A stretch of DNA of 64,000 nt from Halomicroarcula saliterrae (GCF_031624395.1 NZ_JAMQON010000003.1:62001-126000); one strand, 5' to 3'. Numbered from the stretch's first letter, positions 52,241 to 61,828 are shown. Numbers and translations are program-made. The notes: generated by a model from the sequence alone, not told the origin.

Positions 52241-53599
52241 ATGCACGTGTTCGGGTCGAGCGGCGTCCGAGGCGTCGCCGGCGAAGAGCTGACGCCACAG
52301 GACGCCATGCAGGTCGCACAGGCCGCGGGGAGCGTGTGGACCACGGACACCGAGCGGGTCGCCGTCGCTCGGGACACCCGGACCACCGGGCGGACCTACG
52401 AGAACGCCGTGACGAGCGGGTTCACCGGTGTCGGGTTCGACGTCGACAGGCTGGGTATCGTCCCGACGCCGGGGCTACAGGCGTACTGCGAGTCCGAGGG
52501 CGTGCCGGGGCTGATGGTGACGGCGAGTCACAACCCGCCGGCGTACAACGGTATCAAGCTCATCGGCCCCGAGGGCGTCGAACTGACGCGCGAGACGCTG
52601 GACGACGTCGAACGGGCGCTGGCGGAGGAGCCGACCCACGCCACGTGGGACCGGATGGGGACCGACCGGCGCGTCGAGAGCGCGCGGCGGGCCTACGAGA
52701 CCGGCATACTGGCGTCGGTCGACCGTGACCGCATCGCCGGCGCCGACCTGACCGTCGTCGTCGACCCGGGCCACGGCGCGGGGGCGCTCGTCAGCCCCGG
52801 CCTGTTCCGGGAGCTGGGCTGTACGGTCCACACCGTCAACGCCCAGCCGGACGGCCACTTCCCGGGCAGGAATCCCGAACCCGTCGCGGCCACGCTGGGG
52901 GACCTGCGAAGCTACGTCGCCGCGACCGACGCCGACCTGGGCATCGCGCACGACGGCGACGGCGACCGAGCGATGTTCGTCGACGAACGGGGCGAGCATA
53001 TCGACGGGAGCGCGATGTTCGCGGCGCTGGCCGCCGCAGAGCTCGAAGACGGCGACGGGGTCGTCAGCGCGGTCAACGCCTCACAGCGCCTCGTCGACGT
53101 CGTCGAGGAGGCCGGTGCGACCCTCTCGCTGACCCCCATCGGCTCGACGTACATCGTCAGCCGCATCCGGGAGCGACAGGCGGCGGGGACCCACGTCCCC
53201 ATCGCCGGCGAGGGCAACGGCGGCGTCCTCTTCCCGAACTACCGCATCGCCCGCGACGGCGCCTACACCGCCGCTCGCTTCTGTGAACTGCTCGCGGACC
53301 GGTCGGCCCGCGAGCTGGTGGCGCCCTACGACGACTACTACAACGTCCGGCGGAACCTCCACGTCGACGACGAGAGCGCCCGCGAGTCGATGCTCGCCGG
53401 TATCGAGGCCCACGCCACAGACGCCGACGCCGAGCTCGACACGACCGACGGCTGGCGGCTGGACTACGGCGACGGCTGGGTGCTGGCCCGGCCCTCGGGG
53501 ACGGAGCCGGTCGTCCGCGTCTACGCCGAAGCGCGGGCCCCGGAGCGGGCCGAGGAACTGGCCGGCCAGATGGTCGGCGCGGCCGAGCGGGGCGGATAA
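52241..53599 (+). CDS. glmM: Phosphohexomutase (phosphoglucosamine/phosphomannomutase)
   Basis: A 452-residue alpha-D-phosphohexomutase with four domains. FGSSGVRGVAGEELTP opens domain 1; VTASHNPPAYNGIK holds the phosphoserine; DGDGDRAMFVDERG binds Mg2+; GEGNGGVLFPNY is the sugar-specificity loop; and RPSGTEPVVRVYAEA binds the phosphate. The loop does not by eye separate glucosamine from mannose or glucose substrates, so the symbol is the likeliest choice only. It feeds nucleotide-sugar synthesis for glycans. Confidence 0.88.
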   Translation: MHVFGSSGVRGVAGEELTPQDAMQVAQAAGSVWTTDTERVAVARDTRTTGRTYENAVTSGFTGVGFDVDRLGIVPTPGLQAYCESEGVPGLMVTASHNPPAYNGIKLIGPEGVELTRETLDDVERALAEEPTHATWDRMGTDRRVESARRAYETGILASVDRDRIAGADLTVVVDPGHGAGALVSPGLFRELGCTVHTVNAQPDGHFPGRNPEPVAATLGDLRSYVAATDADLGIAHDGDGDRAMFVDERGEHIDGSAMFAALAAAELEDGDGVVSAVNASQRLVDVVEEAGATLSLTPIGSTYIVSRIRERQAAGTHVPIAGEGNGGVLFPNYRIARDGAYTAARFCELLADRSARELVAPYDDYYNVRRNLHVDDESARESMLAGIEAHATDADAELDTTDGWRLDYGDGWVLARPSGTEPVVRVYAEARAPERAEELAGQMVGAAERGG

Positions 53600-53799
53600 G
53601 ATTCTTGATGCTGTGTTCGACGTAGCGGAGACTGACGTGTCGACAGGGAATCGCCCTGGCATACAACAACCTGGTCTTGGTGACACCCTCAATCGGTGAG
53701 AGGTGGTAGCAGCCGTGCTGCATACAGGGCGCATATCTCGCAGGGCACACTCCGAGAGCAGAAAATTGAATGAGCCGATACAGAAGACGAGCGTGGCGG

Positions 53800-53976
53800 T
53801 TAGTTCCGTCTGTAGGCCAACCAATACGAGAGTGGGAGCGTCACCGCTAGAATTAGCAATGTCGATATCACTTGGCTATAGAGGTCCGGAGGCAACACCT
53901 GAGCGGCAGTAGCGAATCCGAGTATGATCAGGAGCGATTCGTACACACCGAACTTCAGACGCCGTGATAGAGCCAT
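53800..53976 (-). CDS. 58-residue two-helix membrane protein
   Basis: The ORF runs from ATG 53976 to TAA 53802-53800. It begins MALSRRLKFGVYESLLIILG, has helices at about 10-27 and 35-52 (VISTLLILAVTLPLSYWL), and ends YRRN. A TATA-like GGTTATATT on the minus strand (about 53999-54008) lies 27 bases before the start, predicting a leaderless mRNA. No family recognised; the gene is isolated in an AT-richer gap. Confidence 0.65.
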   Translation of the reverse strand: MALSRRLKFGVYESLLIILGFATAAQVLPPDLYSQVISTLLILAVTLPLSYWLAYRRN

Positions 53977-54130
53977 TAATAAAGTGTGAGTTGATCAGAA
54001 TATAACCCTGCCGGTAGCGGTGTCACACGTTCAGTCTCAGTGTGTAATTGGTTCAATAATCTCGGTACGACACAGGCGCAGTCATCGTGCTGACTACACC
54101 CGCTGTGTTCAGCATCCAGTTCCGCACAGA

Positions 54131-55243
54131 CTACAACGCATCGTACTCTTCGAGCGCGTCCTCGACAGCCGCTTGCTCCTCACGAGCGTCCCGCAGTTCG
54201 TTCGCAACGGCCCCGCTCGACAGCCGCTCGCGCTCGCTCTCGTCCAATTCCGCCCGGGCCAGCGCGCTCTCGCGCAGCCGCTCGTAGTCCTCGCGTCGGG
54301 CCAGTACTCGGACCTCACGCAGTTTCTCGACCACGCCCTCGCCGGCAAACCCCGAAAGCACCGAGCGGTACTCCCGGACGAGCCACGGGAGGTGGTCGGC
54401 CGGCGGCGGCGGCCAGCCCACCGTCAGCGGGTCGGCGTCGAGATTCCGGAGGTAGGTCCGCCGGGTGCCCACGGCCCGCTTGAGCGCCGCGGTGTCGTCG
54501 ACGTAGTGGTCGAGCTTCGAGGCGGAGTAGTCGGCGTATTCGAGCAGTTTCGGTATCGGTTCGGTGCCGGCCGCGTGGCTGTGGACGTAGTCGAACAGCT
54601 CGCTCGGCGGCGACTGGAACGGCACCAGCGGGAACGCGTCGGCCCGGGACACCGCCGACAGCACCTCGCGGGCCGACGCGGTCGACCGGAACTCGTCGAA
54701 GGCCGCCCGGACGGCCTCGTCGTAGGTCTTGATGGGGTAACGCAGCTTCTCGACCGGCGCGTCGAGGTCCGCCTCGCCGAGCCGCCGGAGTCGTTCGAGT
54801 TCGTCGATGCGGTCGTCCAGCTCACGCAGTCGCTTGCGAGCCACGCGGCGGGCGTCGGCGTAGCGCTCGCGGGCGTCCTCCCACTCGTCCAGCAGCGCCA
54901 CGCGCTCGCCCACCGGTTCGAGCTTCCGTCGGGCGGTCTCGAAGTCGGACTCGCTGAGGCGGCGCTGCTGGAGGTGGTCGTCGACGGCCTCGAACGTCTC
55001 CTTCTCCGGGAGGTCGTCGGCCAGGTCGTCGGTCAGCGTCGCCACCCGTCCCTCGAACTCGGTGAACGCCTGGAAGTTCCCGCTCCCCGTCGCCGTGTCC
55101 CCGTAGCGGTCGAGCAGCTCGAGCAGCTCCCGGTAGCGCTCCTGACAGCGTCGCAGCCGGTCCTCGCCGACGTCCTCGACGCGCTCGCGGGCCTGTCGAC
55201 GCTGCGTGGCAGCGTCCCGAAGCCGTTGGGCAGCGTCGGCCAT
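54131..55243 (-). CDS. Coiled-coil protein (DUF7118-like)
   Basis: A 370-residue, almost fully helical, highly charged protein. Residues 1-170 and 320-370 are coiled-coil rich (LRRCQERYRELLELLDRYG; LRDAREEQAAVEDALEEYD). The middle, with FPLVPFQSPPSELFDYVHSH, is more globular. I believe it is a haloarchaeal family of unknown function. The ATG overlaps the TGA of hisI (55243-55245), so the two are an operon and translationally coupled; whether it touches histidine synthesis is unclear. Confidence 0.75.
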   Translation of the reverse strand: MADAAQRLRDAATQRRQARERVEDVGEDRLRRCQERYRELLELLDRYGDTATGSGNFQAFTEFEGRVATLTDDLADDLPEKETFEAVDDHLQQRRLSESDFETARRKLEPVGERVALLDEWEDARERYADARRVARKRLRELDDRIDELERLRRLGEADLDAPVEKLRYPIKTYDEAVRAAFDEFRSTASAREVLSAVSRADAFPLVPFQSPPSELFDYVHSHAAGTEPIPKLLEYADYSASKLDHYVDDTAALKRAVGTRRTYLRNLDADPLTVGWPPPPADHLPWLVREYRSVLSGFAGEGVVEKLREVRVLARREDYERLRESALARAELDESERERLSSGAVANELRDAREEQAAVEDALEEYDAL

Positions 55244-55605
55244 CAGTAGACGTCGTCGGGGTCGAACACCTGCTCGCCGACCGTCTCGCCGTCGACGGTC
55301 CGGTGGAAACAGGACTCGTAGCCGGTGTGACAGGCCCCGCCGGACTGGTCTATCAGGTACAGCAGGGCGTCCCCGTCACAGTCGACCCGCACTTCCTCGA
55401 TTTGCTGGGTGTGGCCACTCGTCGCGCCCTTCTTCCAGAGCTCGTCGCGGCTCCGGGAGTAGTAGTGGGCGTAGCCCGTCTCGCGCGTCTGTTCGAGGGC
55501 TTCCTCGGTGACGTACGCGAGCATCAGCACGTCGCCCGACTCGGCGTCCTGTGCGACCGCCGGGAGGTACTCGTTGTCGTCGAAAGCGAGCGTGACGTCG
55601 GTCAT
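55243..55605 (-). CDS. hisI: Phosphoribosyl-AMP cyclohydrolase
   Basis: A 120-residue HisI, which opens the purine ring of PR-AMP in histidine synthesis. The metal site includes [31 protein letters not shown] with three Cys. [20 protein letters not shown] is the substrate loop. It is stand-alone, without the HisE domain. Its 3' end overlaps the coiled-coil gene. Confidence 0.96.
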   Translation of the reverse strand: MTDVTLAFDDNEYLPAVAQDAESGDVLMLAYVTEEALEQTRETGYAHYYSRSRDELWKKGATSGHTQQIEEVRVDCDGDALLYLIDQSGGACHTGYESCFHRTVDGETVGEQVFDPDDVY

Positions 55606-55647
55606 GTTCGGACGGTCGCCTGTGGCTAGTATAGGTCTTTTGCACGG

Positions 55648-56859
55648 TCAGGCGAACCCGAGCGCCGAAAGCAGCGCGTACAGCACGTCGCCGTAGACCA
55701 GCGCCGTCACCAGCCCGACGAACATCGGGACGAGGAACGGGATGCCCGGCGACACCCACACCTCGTCGGCGTCGACCACCAGTTCGAGCCCCTCACGGAG
55801 CGTTTCGGCGTCAGTGCCGTAGGCGGACCCCTCGATATCGTCGAGGAACCGCTCGGCCCCCCACGGGTCGGCCGTGCCGGCGGTGCCGAACTGGTCGGCG
55901 GAGCCCTCCGGCATGGGCATGCCGCCGTCAGAGCGTCCCTCTGACGAGTCTCGCCTCACGTCGTTCGGCTCACCGCCCTCGGACCGTGGCTCCGATGTGC
56001 CTCGCCTCGCGTCGTTCGGCTCACCGCCCTCGGACCGTGGCTCCGATGTGCCTCGCCTCGCGTCGTTCGGCTCACCGCCCTCGGACCGTGGCTCCGATGT
56101 GCCTCGCCTCACGTCGTTCGGCTCACCGCCCTCGGTGACGAACGAGCCGTCACCCGGCGGGTTCGGCTCGTCCGGCAGCGAGTCGGGGTCGCGGTGGGCC
56201 GCGGGGTCGGCCCGCAGCGCCGCCAGCGTGGCGCCGCGCCACTCGAGGTACATCCGGAGCGCGTCGAGGTCGAGTCCGGACCGGGTGAACCCGTCGGGGC
56301 ACTCCAGCAGCCGGCCGTACTGCTCGGGAATCTCGGGGACAGGGACCGGTTTGCCGAGGAACATGGCCCAGGAGAACCGCCCCCGGGCGAGGTTGCCGGC
56401 GGCGACGCCGAGCGGGTAGACCACCCCCGCAAGCACCGTGTTCGAGAGGATGGTCAGGGAGAAGACGCCGATGAGCGACGGCTCCAGCGGGAGCGCCGCC
56501 GTCGTGAGGTAGTAGGTCGGGTAGATGGGAAAGAGGACGGAGACGAGCATGAACGCCTTGGCGTCGGCCCCGCCGAAGCCGCCGATGAGCCAGAAGCCGT
56601 AGGCGAGCGGCGCCACGAACCCCAGACTGATGGCGACCTGAACGAAGAACAGCGGGTCGGCCGCGGGGTCGGGCGGCCGGCCGAACGCCCCGCCGTTCAC
56701 GACGGCGTAGGTGTCCCAGACGAGCAACACGACGGCCAGCACGGCCAGCGGGACCCACGTCCTGTTCGGGACCCGTCTGGTCTCGATATCACGGTACGCC
56801 GCCCAGCCGAACACGGGGACGGCAAACAGTCGCAACAGGTCCGGTATCGACCCCAGCAC
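55648..56859 (-). CDS. Prepilin/preflagellin peptidase (A24 family)
   Basis: A 403-residue membrane aspartic protease that cleaves type IV pilin and archaellin signal peptides. The catalytic Asp residues are D24 in [13 protein letters not shown] and D99 in [13 protein letters not shown] (GxGD-like). About eight helices; the last two are at the C-terminus (residues 360-400). Between helices lies a cytoplasmic loop of over 150 residues containing three and a half 17-residue repeats ([17 protein letters not shown]), not present in standard PibD/FlaK (about 230-250 residues). Those repeats are encoded by 51-bp tandem DNA repeats. Confidence 0.92.
   Translation of the reverse strand: MLGSIPDLLRLFAVPVFGWAAYRDIETRRVPNRTWVPLAVLAVVLLVWDTYAVVNGGAFGRPPDPAADPLFFVQVAISLGFVAPLAYGFWLIGGFGGADAKAFMLVSVLFPIYPTYYLTTAALPLEPSLIGVFSLTILSNTVLAGVVYPLGVAAGNLARGRFSWAMFLGKPVPVPEIPEQYGRLLECPDGFTRSGLDLDALRMYLEWRGATLAALRADPAAHRDPDSLPDEPNPPGDGSFVTEGGEPNDVRRGTSEPRSEGGEPNDARRGTSEPRSEGGEPNDARRGTSEPRSEGGEPNDVRRDSSEGRSDGGMPMPEGSADQFGTAGTADPWGAERFLDDIEGSAYGTDAETLREGLELVVDADEVWVSPGIPFLVPMFVGLVTALVYGDVLYALLSALGFA
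55960..56135 (-). repeat. 51-bp tandem repeats inside the peptidase gene
   Basis: Three full units (55960-56010, 56011-56061, 56062-56112) and a 23-base partial fourth. The unit encodes [17 protein letters not shown] in the protein. The copies are nearly identical, so the expansion is recent. Being 51 bp, it keeps the frame. Confidence 0.92.
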
Positions 56860-57114
56860 GACTCCCCATCCCGCGTGGACGGCCCTAATGGTTCCGGTCG
56901 GTTCGGTGCCGAAACCGGACGCTCCGCGCCCCGAGCCGGGACAGTTCGGGGTCGTACATTATCATATATCAATGTTTGCGGTAGATTGATTAGCGTAGCT
57001 TGACCTTGAAGGTTGTATGGGCGGGAGACTGGCACGAATTAAACTGGATATCGGTGGGAGCGGTGACGAGAGCAATCAACGGGCGACCGGGACGCTGTCT
57101 CGGGAGGTGTGAGT

Positions 57115-57849
57115 GTGGCACTCGACAGTCCGACGCCGACCCAGCAGTACATCGTCGACTTGGTGGACTCCGAACCGGGGATGTCGAACGCCGACATCGC
57201 CGAGGAGACGGGCACACACACCGCGCTGGTCCGTGACCTCCGGAAGACGAAGCAGGCGGCCGCGGAGAGCGACGACGACGCGAGCCCGGGCGCGCTCTCG
57301 TCGCAGACACGGGTCCTCGACGACCTCTCGGGGACCCAGGCGGCCGTGCTCCAGCGGGCGGCGGCGGAGCCCGACCTGTCGAACGCACGACTGGCCGAGG
57401 CGGTGGGGACACACACGGCGCTCGTCCGCGACCTCCGAAGCGACGTTCAGGCGGAGGTGCTGGCCCACACCCTCCGGAATCCGGACGCGACGAACGCCGA
57501 CATCGCCGAGGAGCTGGGGACCCACACCGCTATCGTCAGAGACGCCCGAAGTGGGCTCGAAGCGGAGATTCTCGAACGGTCGGTGCGGAACCCCGGACTG
57601 TCGAACGCACAGTTGGCCGAGGAGCTGGGGACCCACATCGCCACCGTCAGGGACGCGAGAGCGGCCTACGAGGACGGCATCGGAGACGTCGACCTGACGC
57701 CGAGCGACGACGGGGGGACCGAACCGGCCGATTCCACCGCGAGCGAGCCCGCGACGACGGACGGCGGCGACGGAATGAGCGGGACCGTCGTCGCCCTGCT
57801 CGTCGGCGTGGTGCTGCTGGTCGCGGTCCTCGTTCTGGTGTCGATGTAG
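57115..57849 (+). CDS. Membrane-anchored protein with HTH repeats
   Basis: A 244-residue protein. Four similar 40-45-residue units each read roughly MSNADIAEETGTHTALVRDLR, a helix-turn-helix pattern. One unit is interrupted by a Ser/Asp linker (about 55-70). After an acidic Thr/Ser linker (175-215) comes one C-terminal membrane helix (VVALLVGVVLLVAVLVLV). The HTH units would face the cytoplasm. GGGAGG at about 57102-57107 lies seven bases before GTG 57115, deciding that start over GTG 57109. Confidence 0.75.
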   Translation: MALDSPTPTQQYIVDLVDSEPGMSNADIAEETGTHTALVRDLRKTKQAAAESDDDASPGALSSQTRVLDDLSGTQAAVLQRAAAEPDLSNARLAEAVGTHTALVRDLRSDVQAEVLAHTLRNPDATNADIAEELGTHTAIVRDARSGLEAEILERSVRNPGLSNAQLAEELGTHIATVRDARAAYEDGIGDVDLTPSDDGGTEPADSTASEPATTDGGDGMSGTVVALLVGVVLLVAVLVLVSM

Positions 57850-57927
57850 CTATCGAGACAGAGAAAACGGGAACGAGTGCGTCTCATCCCCGAGAAACTG
57901 TGCGTTCGGTGAACGCAGAGCCGTTGC

Positions 57928-58317
57928 TTATATGACGCGGTTCTGCAGGTAGTCGAGGTGCTTGGCGTTGTAGACGATCTTGACCTCGTCGGCGTCGGGA
58001 CTGCCGATACAGGTCAGTCGGACGTTCTTCTCGTCGACTTCCTCGTCGCTGAGAATCTGCTGCATGTCCATGTCGATTTCGCCTTCGAGGACGATGGCAG
58101 CACAGTTCGCACAGGCGCCGGCGCGACACGAGAAGGGCCAGTCGTAGCCCTGTGCCTCCGCCGCCTCGAGGATGTACTCGCCCTCGTTGACGTCCAGCGA
58201 GCCGTGGTCCTCGTCGTCGAGGTCCTGGTCCGCGGCTTCCGCGAAGACGTCGTCGTCGTACATGTCCCAGCCGTTGTCGTCCACTACTTCGTAGTTTAGG
58301 TACTCTACCGTGGGCAT
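57928..58317 (-). CDS. Halobacterial [2Fe-2S] ferredoxin
   Basis: A 129-residue plant-type ferredoxin. The cluster ligands are C64, C69, C72 in [11 protein letters not shown] and C103 in RLTCIG. The N-terminal 30-residue acidic insertion ([22 protein letters not shown]) is the hallmark of halobacterial ferredoxins. It is the main electron carrier for 2-oxoacid oxidoreductases. ATG 58317 gives mature PTVEYLNYE; a GTG one codon upstream is in frame. Confidence 0.97.
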   Translation of the reverse strand: MPTVEYLNYEVVDDNGWDMYDDDVFAEAADQDLDDEDHGSLDVNEGEYILEAAEAQGYDWPFSCRAGACANCAAIVLEGEIDMDMQQILSDEEVDEKNVRLTCIGSPDADEVKIVYNAKHLDYLQNRVI

Positions 58318-58398
58318 CACTGCCGGGTTCGGACCCCGTCTTGTTAGACTTTGCCCTTCGCACAGACCAGATGTACAATTGTGACAGACGGAGCGGGC

Positions 58399-59604
58399 TC
58401 AAAACACTGGAAGAAAGCGAAAGACGAGGTAAGCGGCGACCGTCGCGACGGAGGGGACGACGTTCTGGAGGAAGATGACGCGAGCGGTCGTCGCCGGTTC
58501 GAACAGGTCCGAGGCGCGCGGGATGTCCTCGCGGGACTCGGCGCCGATTGGCTCGGGTTCGTTGGGCTCGGGAGTCCCCTTCGTCCCGCCGACGGTGGGG
58601 GCGTCGTCGGCGTCGGCGGTCAGGGCACCCACTGAAACGTCAGGGGCCTCCTGCCCGGTCACCGTGTCCGAGAGCCGGGTCATCCGCGTCGCGCGGCCCC
58701 ACCCGAGGCCGACGATGCTCATCGTGGCGATGATGACGAAACTGGCGGGAATCCCGAGCGCCGAGAGGAAGGTGACGATGGTCGAGGCGACCGTCGCGAC
58801 GACGATGGCGGCCACGAGCGGCAGGTCGGTGAGGTCGTTACCGACGGTGTCCATCGTCCGCCGGGCGATGGTAAACGCGCCGAGACCGATGGCGGCCCCG
58901 CCCAGCAGGATGGCCGGGTAGAGGTCGAGCGAGCCGTTGCCCACCAGCGGGGCGACGGCGTTGGCGACGTTCGACGCGCCGGCGGAAAAGCCCATGTAAC
59001 AGCCGATTCCGATGACGACGACGGTGCCGACGAACTCCCGCCGTGTCGTGTTCTCGCCGAGCGAGGGGCGCGGAATCGCCCCCGAGCGGTCGAAATCGAG
59101 CAGCGCCCCCTCGCTCTGTGAGACGGCGAACCACGCGACCAGTTTCGGGTAGAAATATCGTCCGATGACGCCGCTGACCCAGAAGGCGAGGATGGGGGAG
59201 ACGAGCCACCAGATGACGATTTCGAGCATCAGTCCCGCGTTGAGCGTCCCCCGGGCGAGTCCGAGTCCCGCGATGGCGCCGACGGCCGTCATCGAGGTGG
59301 AGGCCGGCACGCCGACGACGTTCGAGAGGAACAGCGCGATGCCGATGAAAAAGAGGACGACGATGCTGATGAGCGGCGAGAACTGCGTCGCGACGAGGTC
59401 GCTCCCGAGGCTCTGGACGACGGCGGGGCCGACGATGAGCCCGCCGGCCATCGCGAAGACGGTCATCAGCGCCGCGGCCGAGAGCTTCGAGAGCGTGTTG
59501 CTCCCGACGGCCGGGCCGAAGGCGACCCCCGTCGACGAACCCCCGATGTTGAAGCCGACGAAGATAGCGACGAGAACCCCGAGTGCGAAGAGAACCTCGA
59601 CCAT
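58399..59604 (-). CDS. PiT-family inorganic phosphate permease, copy 1
   Basis: A 401-residue protein with about 10-11 helices. The two PiT repeats appear as GFNIGGSSTGVAFGPAVGS and SAGASNVANAVAPLVG. In classical PiT proteins both contain Asn-Asp (GxNDVANA); here the Asp is missing in both. A cytoplasmic acidic loop lies at about 310-370. Likely phosphate uptake coupled to Na+ or H+, though ion coupling may differ. It is a tandem paralogue of the next gene, 53 bases away, on the same strand. Confidence 0.9.
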   Translation of the reverse strand: MVEVLFALGVLVAIFVGFNIGGSSTGVAFGPAVGSNTLSKLSAAALMTVFAMAGGLIVGPAVVQSLGSDLVATQFSPLISIVVLFFIGIALFLSNVVGVPASTSMTAVGAIAGLGLARGTLNAGLMLEIVIWWLVSPILAFWVSGVIGRYFYPKLVAWFAVSQSEGALLDFDRSGAIPRPSLGENTTRREFVGTVVVIGIGCYMGFSAGASNVANAVAPLVGNGSLDLYPAILLGGAAIGLGAFTIARRTMDTVGNDLTDLPLVAAIVVATVASTIVTFLSALGIPASFVIIATMSIVGLGWGRATRMTRLSDTVTGQEAPDVSVGALTADADDAPTVGGTKGTPEPNEPEPIGAESREDIPRASDLFEPATTARVIFLQNVVPSVATVAAYLVFRFLPVF

Positions 59605-59657
59605 ACGGGAAGCAGACGGGGTGGGGAGTAAAGGCTACTGTCTGGTGGCGAGGCGTG

Positions 59658-60818
59658 CTACAGCGCGTACTGGAAGACGAGGTAGGACGCCACGGCCGAG
59701 ATAGAGGGAGTCAGTATCCACAGCATCACGACCCGGCCCGTCGCCGAGGGGTTGAACAGGTCGCCGGCGGTGGTCGTCGACTCGGGGTCCTCCTCACCGA
59801 TGCCCGGGACCTCGCCGGGCTGGCCGCCGTCGGGGTCGGCGGGCTCGTGGTCGGCCGCGAGTGCGTTGACGGAGACGCCGCCGCCGTCACCGCTCCTGGC
59901 GGCGGAGCCCTTGACGGCCGCCCCGGCGGCGTCGGCCAGCGTCGTCGTCCGCGTGGCCCGGCCCCACCCGAGACCGACGACACACATGGTCGCCGAGACG
60001 GCCAGACTCGCCGGAATGCCGGCATAGGAGAGCAGGCTGATGATAGTCGCGCTCACCGTCTCGACGATGAGCGCGGCGAGGATGGGGAGCTCGGTGAGGT
60101 CGTTGCCCACCGTATCGAGCGTTCGCCGGGCGATCGTGAAGGCGCCGACTCCGATGGCCGCACCGGCCAGCAGGACGGCCGGATACAGCTCGATAGCGCC
60201 GTTGCCCACCAGCGGGGCGACGGCGTTGGCGACGTTCGACGCCCCCGCCGAGAACGCCATGTAACAGCCGATGGCGACCACGAGGAACTGCCCGACCCGC
60301 TCGCGCCGGGTCGTCCCCGGCCCCTCGGTCTCGAAGACGATGCGGGCCGCAAGGTGCGGGTAGAGGTAGCGGCCGACGACGGCCGAGAACCAGAAGGCGA
60401 CGATGGGCGCGACCAGCCACCAGGAGACGATTTCGCCCATGACGGCCCAGTCGAGGGTCCCGCTGGCGACGCCCAGGCCGGCGATGGCGCCGACGGCGGT
60501 CATCGACGTGGACGCGGGCACCCCGAAGAGGTTCGAGACCAGCAGGGCGACGCCGACGAAAAACAGGACCGTCACGCTGGCGAGCAGCGTGAACTGGCTG
60601 CTGGGGACGATCTGTCCACCCATCGTCTCGATGACGCGGGTGCCGACGGTCGCCCCGCCCAGCAGCGCGAAGCCGGTCATCAGGGCTGCTGCCGAGACCT
60701 TCGAGATGGTGTTGCTCCCGACGGCCGGACCGAAGGCGACCCCCGTCGAAGAACCGCCGATGTTGAAACCGACGAAGACGGCCACGAGGAGGCCAAAGAC
60801 TAAGAGCAGTTCTACCAT
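59658..60818 (-). CDS. PiT-family inorganic phosphate permease, copy 2
   Basis: A 386-residue paralogue of the adjacent permease. It shares GFNIGGSSTGVAFGPAVGS, VGVALLVSNLFGVPASTSMT and FSAGASNVANAVAPLVGNGA. The most divergent parts are the acidic loop (AVKGSAARSGDGGGVSVNAL) and the C-terminus. The pair arose by duplication and may form an operon (copy 2 first). As in copy 1, the PiT Asp residues are replaced. Confidence 0.9.
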   Translation of the reverse strand: MVELLLVFGLLVAVFVGFNIGGSSTGVAFGPAVGSNTISKVSAAALMTGFALLGGATVGTRVIETMGGQIVPSSQFTLLASVTVLFFVGVALLVSNLFGVPASTSMTAVGAIAGLGVASGTLDWAVMGEIVSWWLVAPIVAFWFSAVVGRYLYPHLAARIVFETEGPGTTRRERVGQFLVVAIGCYMAFSAGASNVANAVAPLVGNGAIELYPAVLLAGAAIGVGAFTIARRTLDTVGNDLTELPILAALIVETVSATIISLLSYAGIPASLAVSATMCVVGLGWGRATRTTTLADAAGAAVKGSAARSGDGGGVSVNALAADHEPADPDGGQPGEVPGIGEEDPESTTTAGDLFNPSATGRVVMLWILTPSISAVASYLVFQYAL

Positions 60819-60884
60819 AGAATCGTCAAGTTCGACGAGTCGGTAAAGGGTTCCGACACCGGGCTCGGGGGCGGCGGCGAACGG

Positions 60885-61718
60885 TTACTTCTCAGGGTCT
60901 TCGCTGTCCTCGGCGTCGGCCAGCCGCTGGCGCTTCTCGGCCGCGGTCTCTTCGACCTCGCTCGCGGTCTCCTTGGCCGCTTCGACCTCCTCGGTGACGG
61001 ACTCGGCCGTCTGTTTGGCGTCGCTGGTCTTGTCTTTCACTTCGGTCGTCTTGTCCTTGGCCGCCGTGGTCTTGTCTTTCAGTTCGGTGGCCGTGTCCTT
61101 GACCTCGGTCGTCTTGTCCTTGACCTCGGTCGTCCGGTCCTTGGCCTCGGTCACCGTCTCGACGGCGTCGTCGTCGCCGGTCTGTGCGGCGGTCTGTTCG
61201 ACCTCGTCGGCGGTCTGTTCGACCTCGTCGGCGGTCTGTTCGACTTCGTCGGCGGTCTGTTCGACCTCGTCGACGGACTGTTCGACTTCGTCGGCGGTCT
61301 GCTCGACGTCCTCGGCGGCCTCGTCGACGACTTCGGCCGCGGTCTCGACCTCGGTCGCGGTCGTTTCGATCTCCTCTGCGGTCTGTTCGAGCTGCTCTGC
61401 GGCCTCTTCGAGTTCGGCGGCCTTGGTCGCGACGTCTTGATTCGTCCGTTCGAGGACGTTGGCGAGCACCAGGAACTGGAGAATGCCGACGACGATGAAC
61501 GCCGAGACGGCGACGCTCGCAGCGGTCGCGACCAGCGACGCGGTGGCGCCCCCGACCGATATGACGCCGACGGCGACGGCACCCCACAGCAACGTGAGGG
61601 CGATAGCGGCGGCGGTAATCGCCTGTGCGAACAGTCTGTACTGGCGCTCGTAGCGACCGAACATCGCGGACTCGAGCCGTCGAGCGAGCGGTGTGAGAAA
61701 CAGGATTCCTGCGGACAT
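60885..61718 (-). CDS. Membrane protein with LEA-like coiled-coil tail
   Basis: A 277-residue protein. Two helices at about 30-52 and 56-85 (ITAAAIALTLLWGAVAVGVI; ASVAVSAFIVVGILQFLVL) are followed by nearly 190 residues of heptads. The first block repeats VEQTADE, the second KDKTTEV. Such low-complexity Thr/Lys/Glu/Ala heptads resemble LEA-type desiccation proteins and chemotaxis-like coiled coils. DNA shows matching 21-bp repeats (about 61190-61300). The role, perhaps membrane or osmotic protection, is inference. Confidence 0.75.
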   Translation of the reverse strand: MSAGILFLTPLARRLESAMFGRYERQYRLFAQAITAAAIALTLLWGAVAVGVISVGGATASLVATAASVAVSAFIVVGILQFLVLANVLERTNQDVATKAAELEEAAEQLEQTAEEIETTATEVETAAEVVDEAAEDVEQTADEVEQSVDEVEQTADEVEQTADEVEQTADEVEQTAAQTGDDDAVETVTEAKDRTTEVKDKTTEVKDTATELKDKTTAAKDKTTEVKDKTSDAKQTAESVTEEVEAAKETASEVEETAAEKRQRLADAEDSEDPEK

Positions 61719-61828
61719 GGTAGGGGATTCTTGTCGGGCCGGATAAGGATGTGGGCTGTGGGCCGGGCGACCGGCCCGAGCTGCCGGGGACCGACACGCT
61801 TTCGACCGGCGCCGTCCGACCCACAGCC

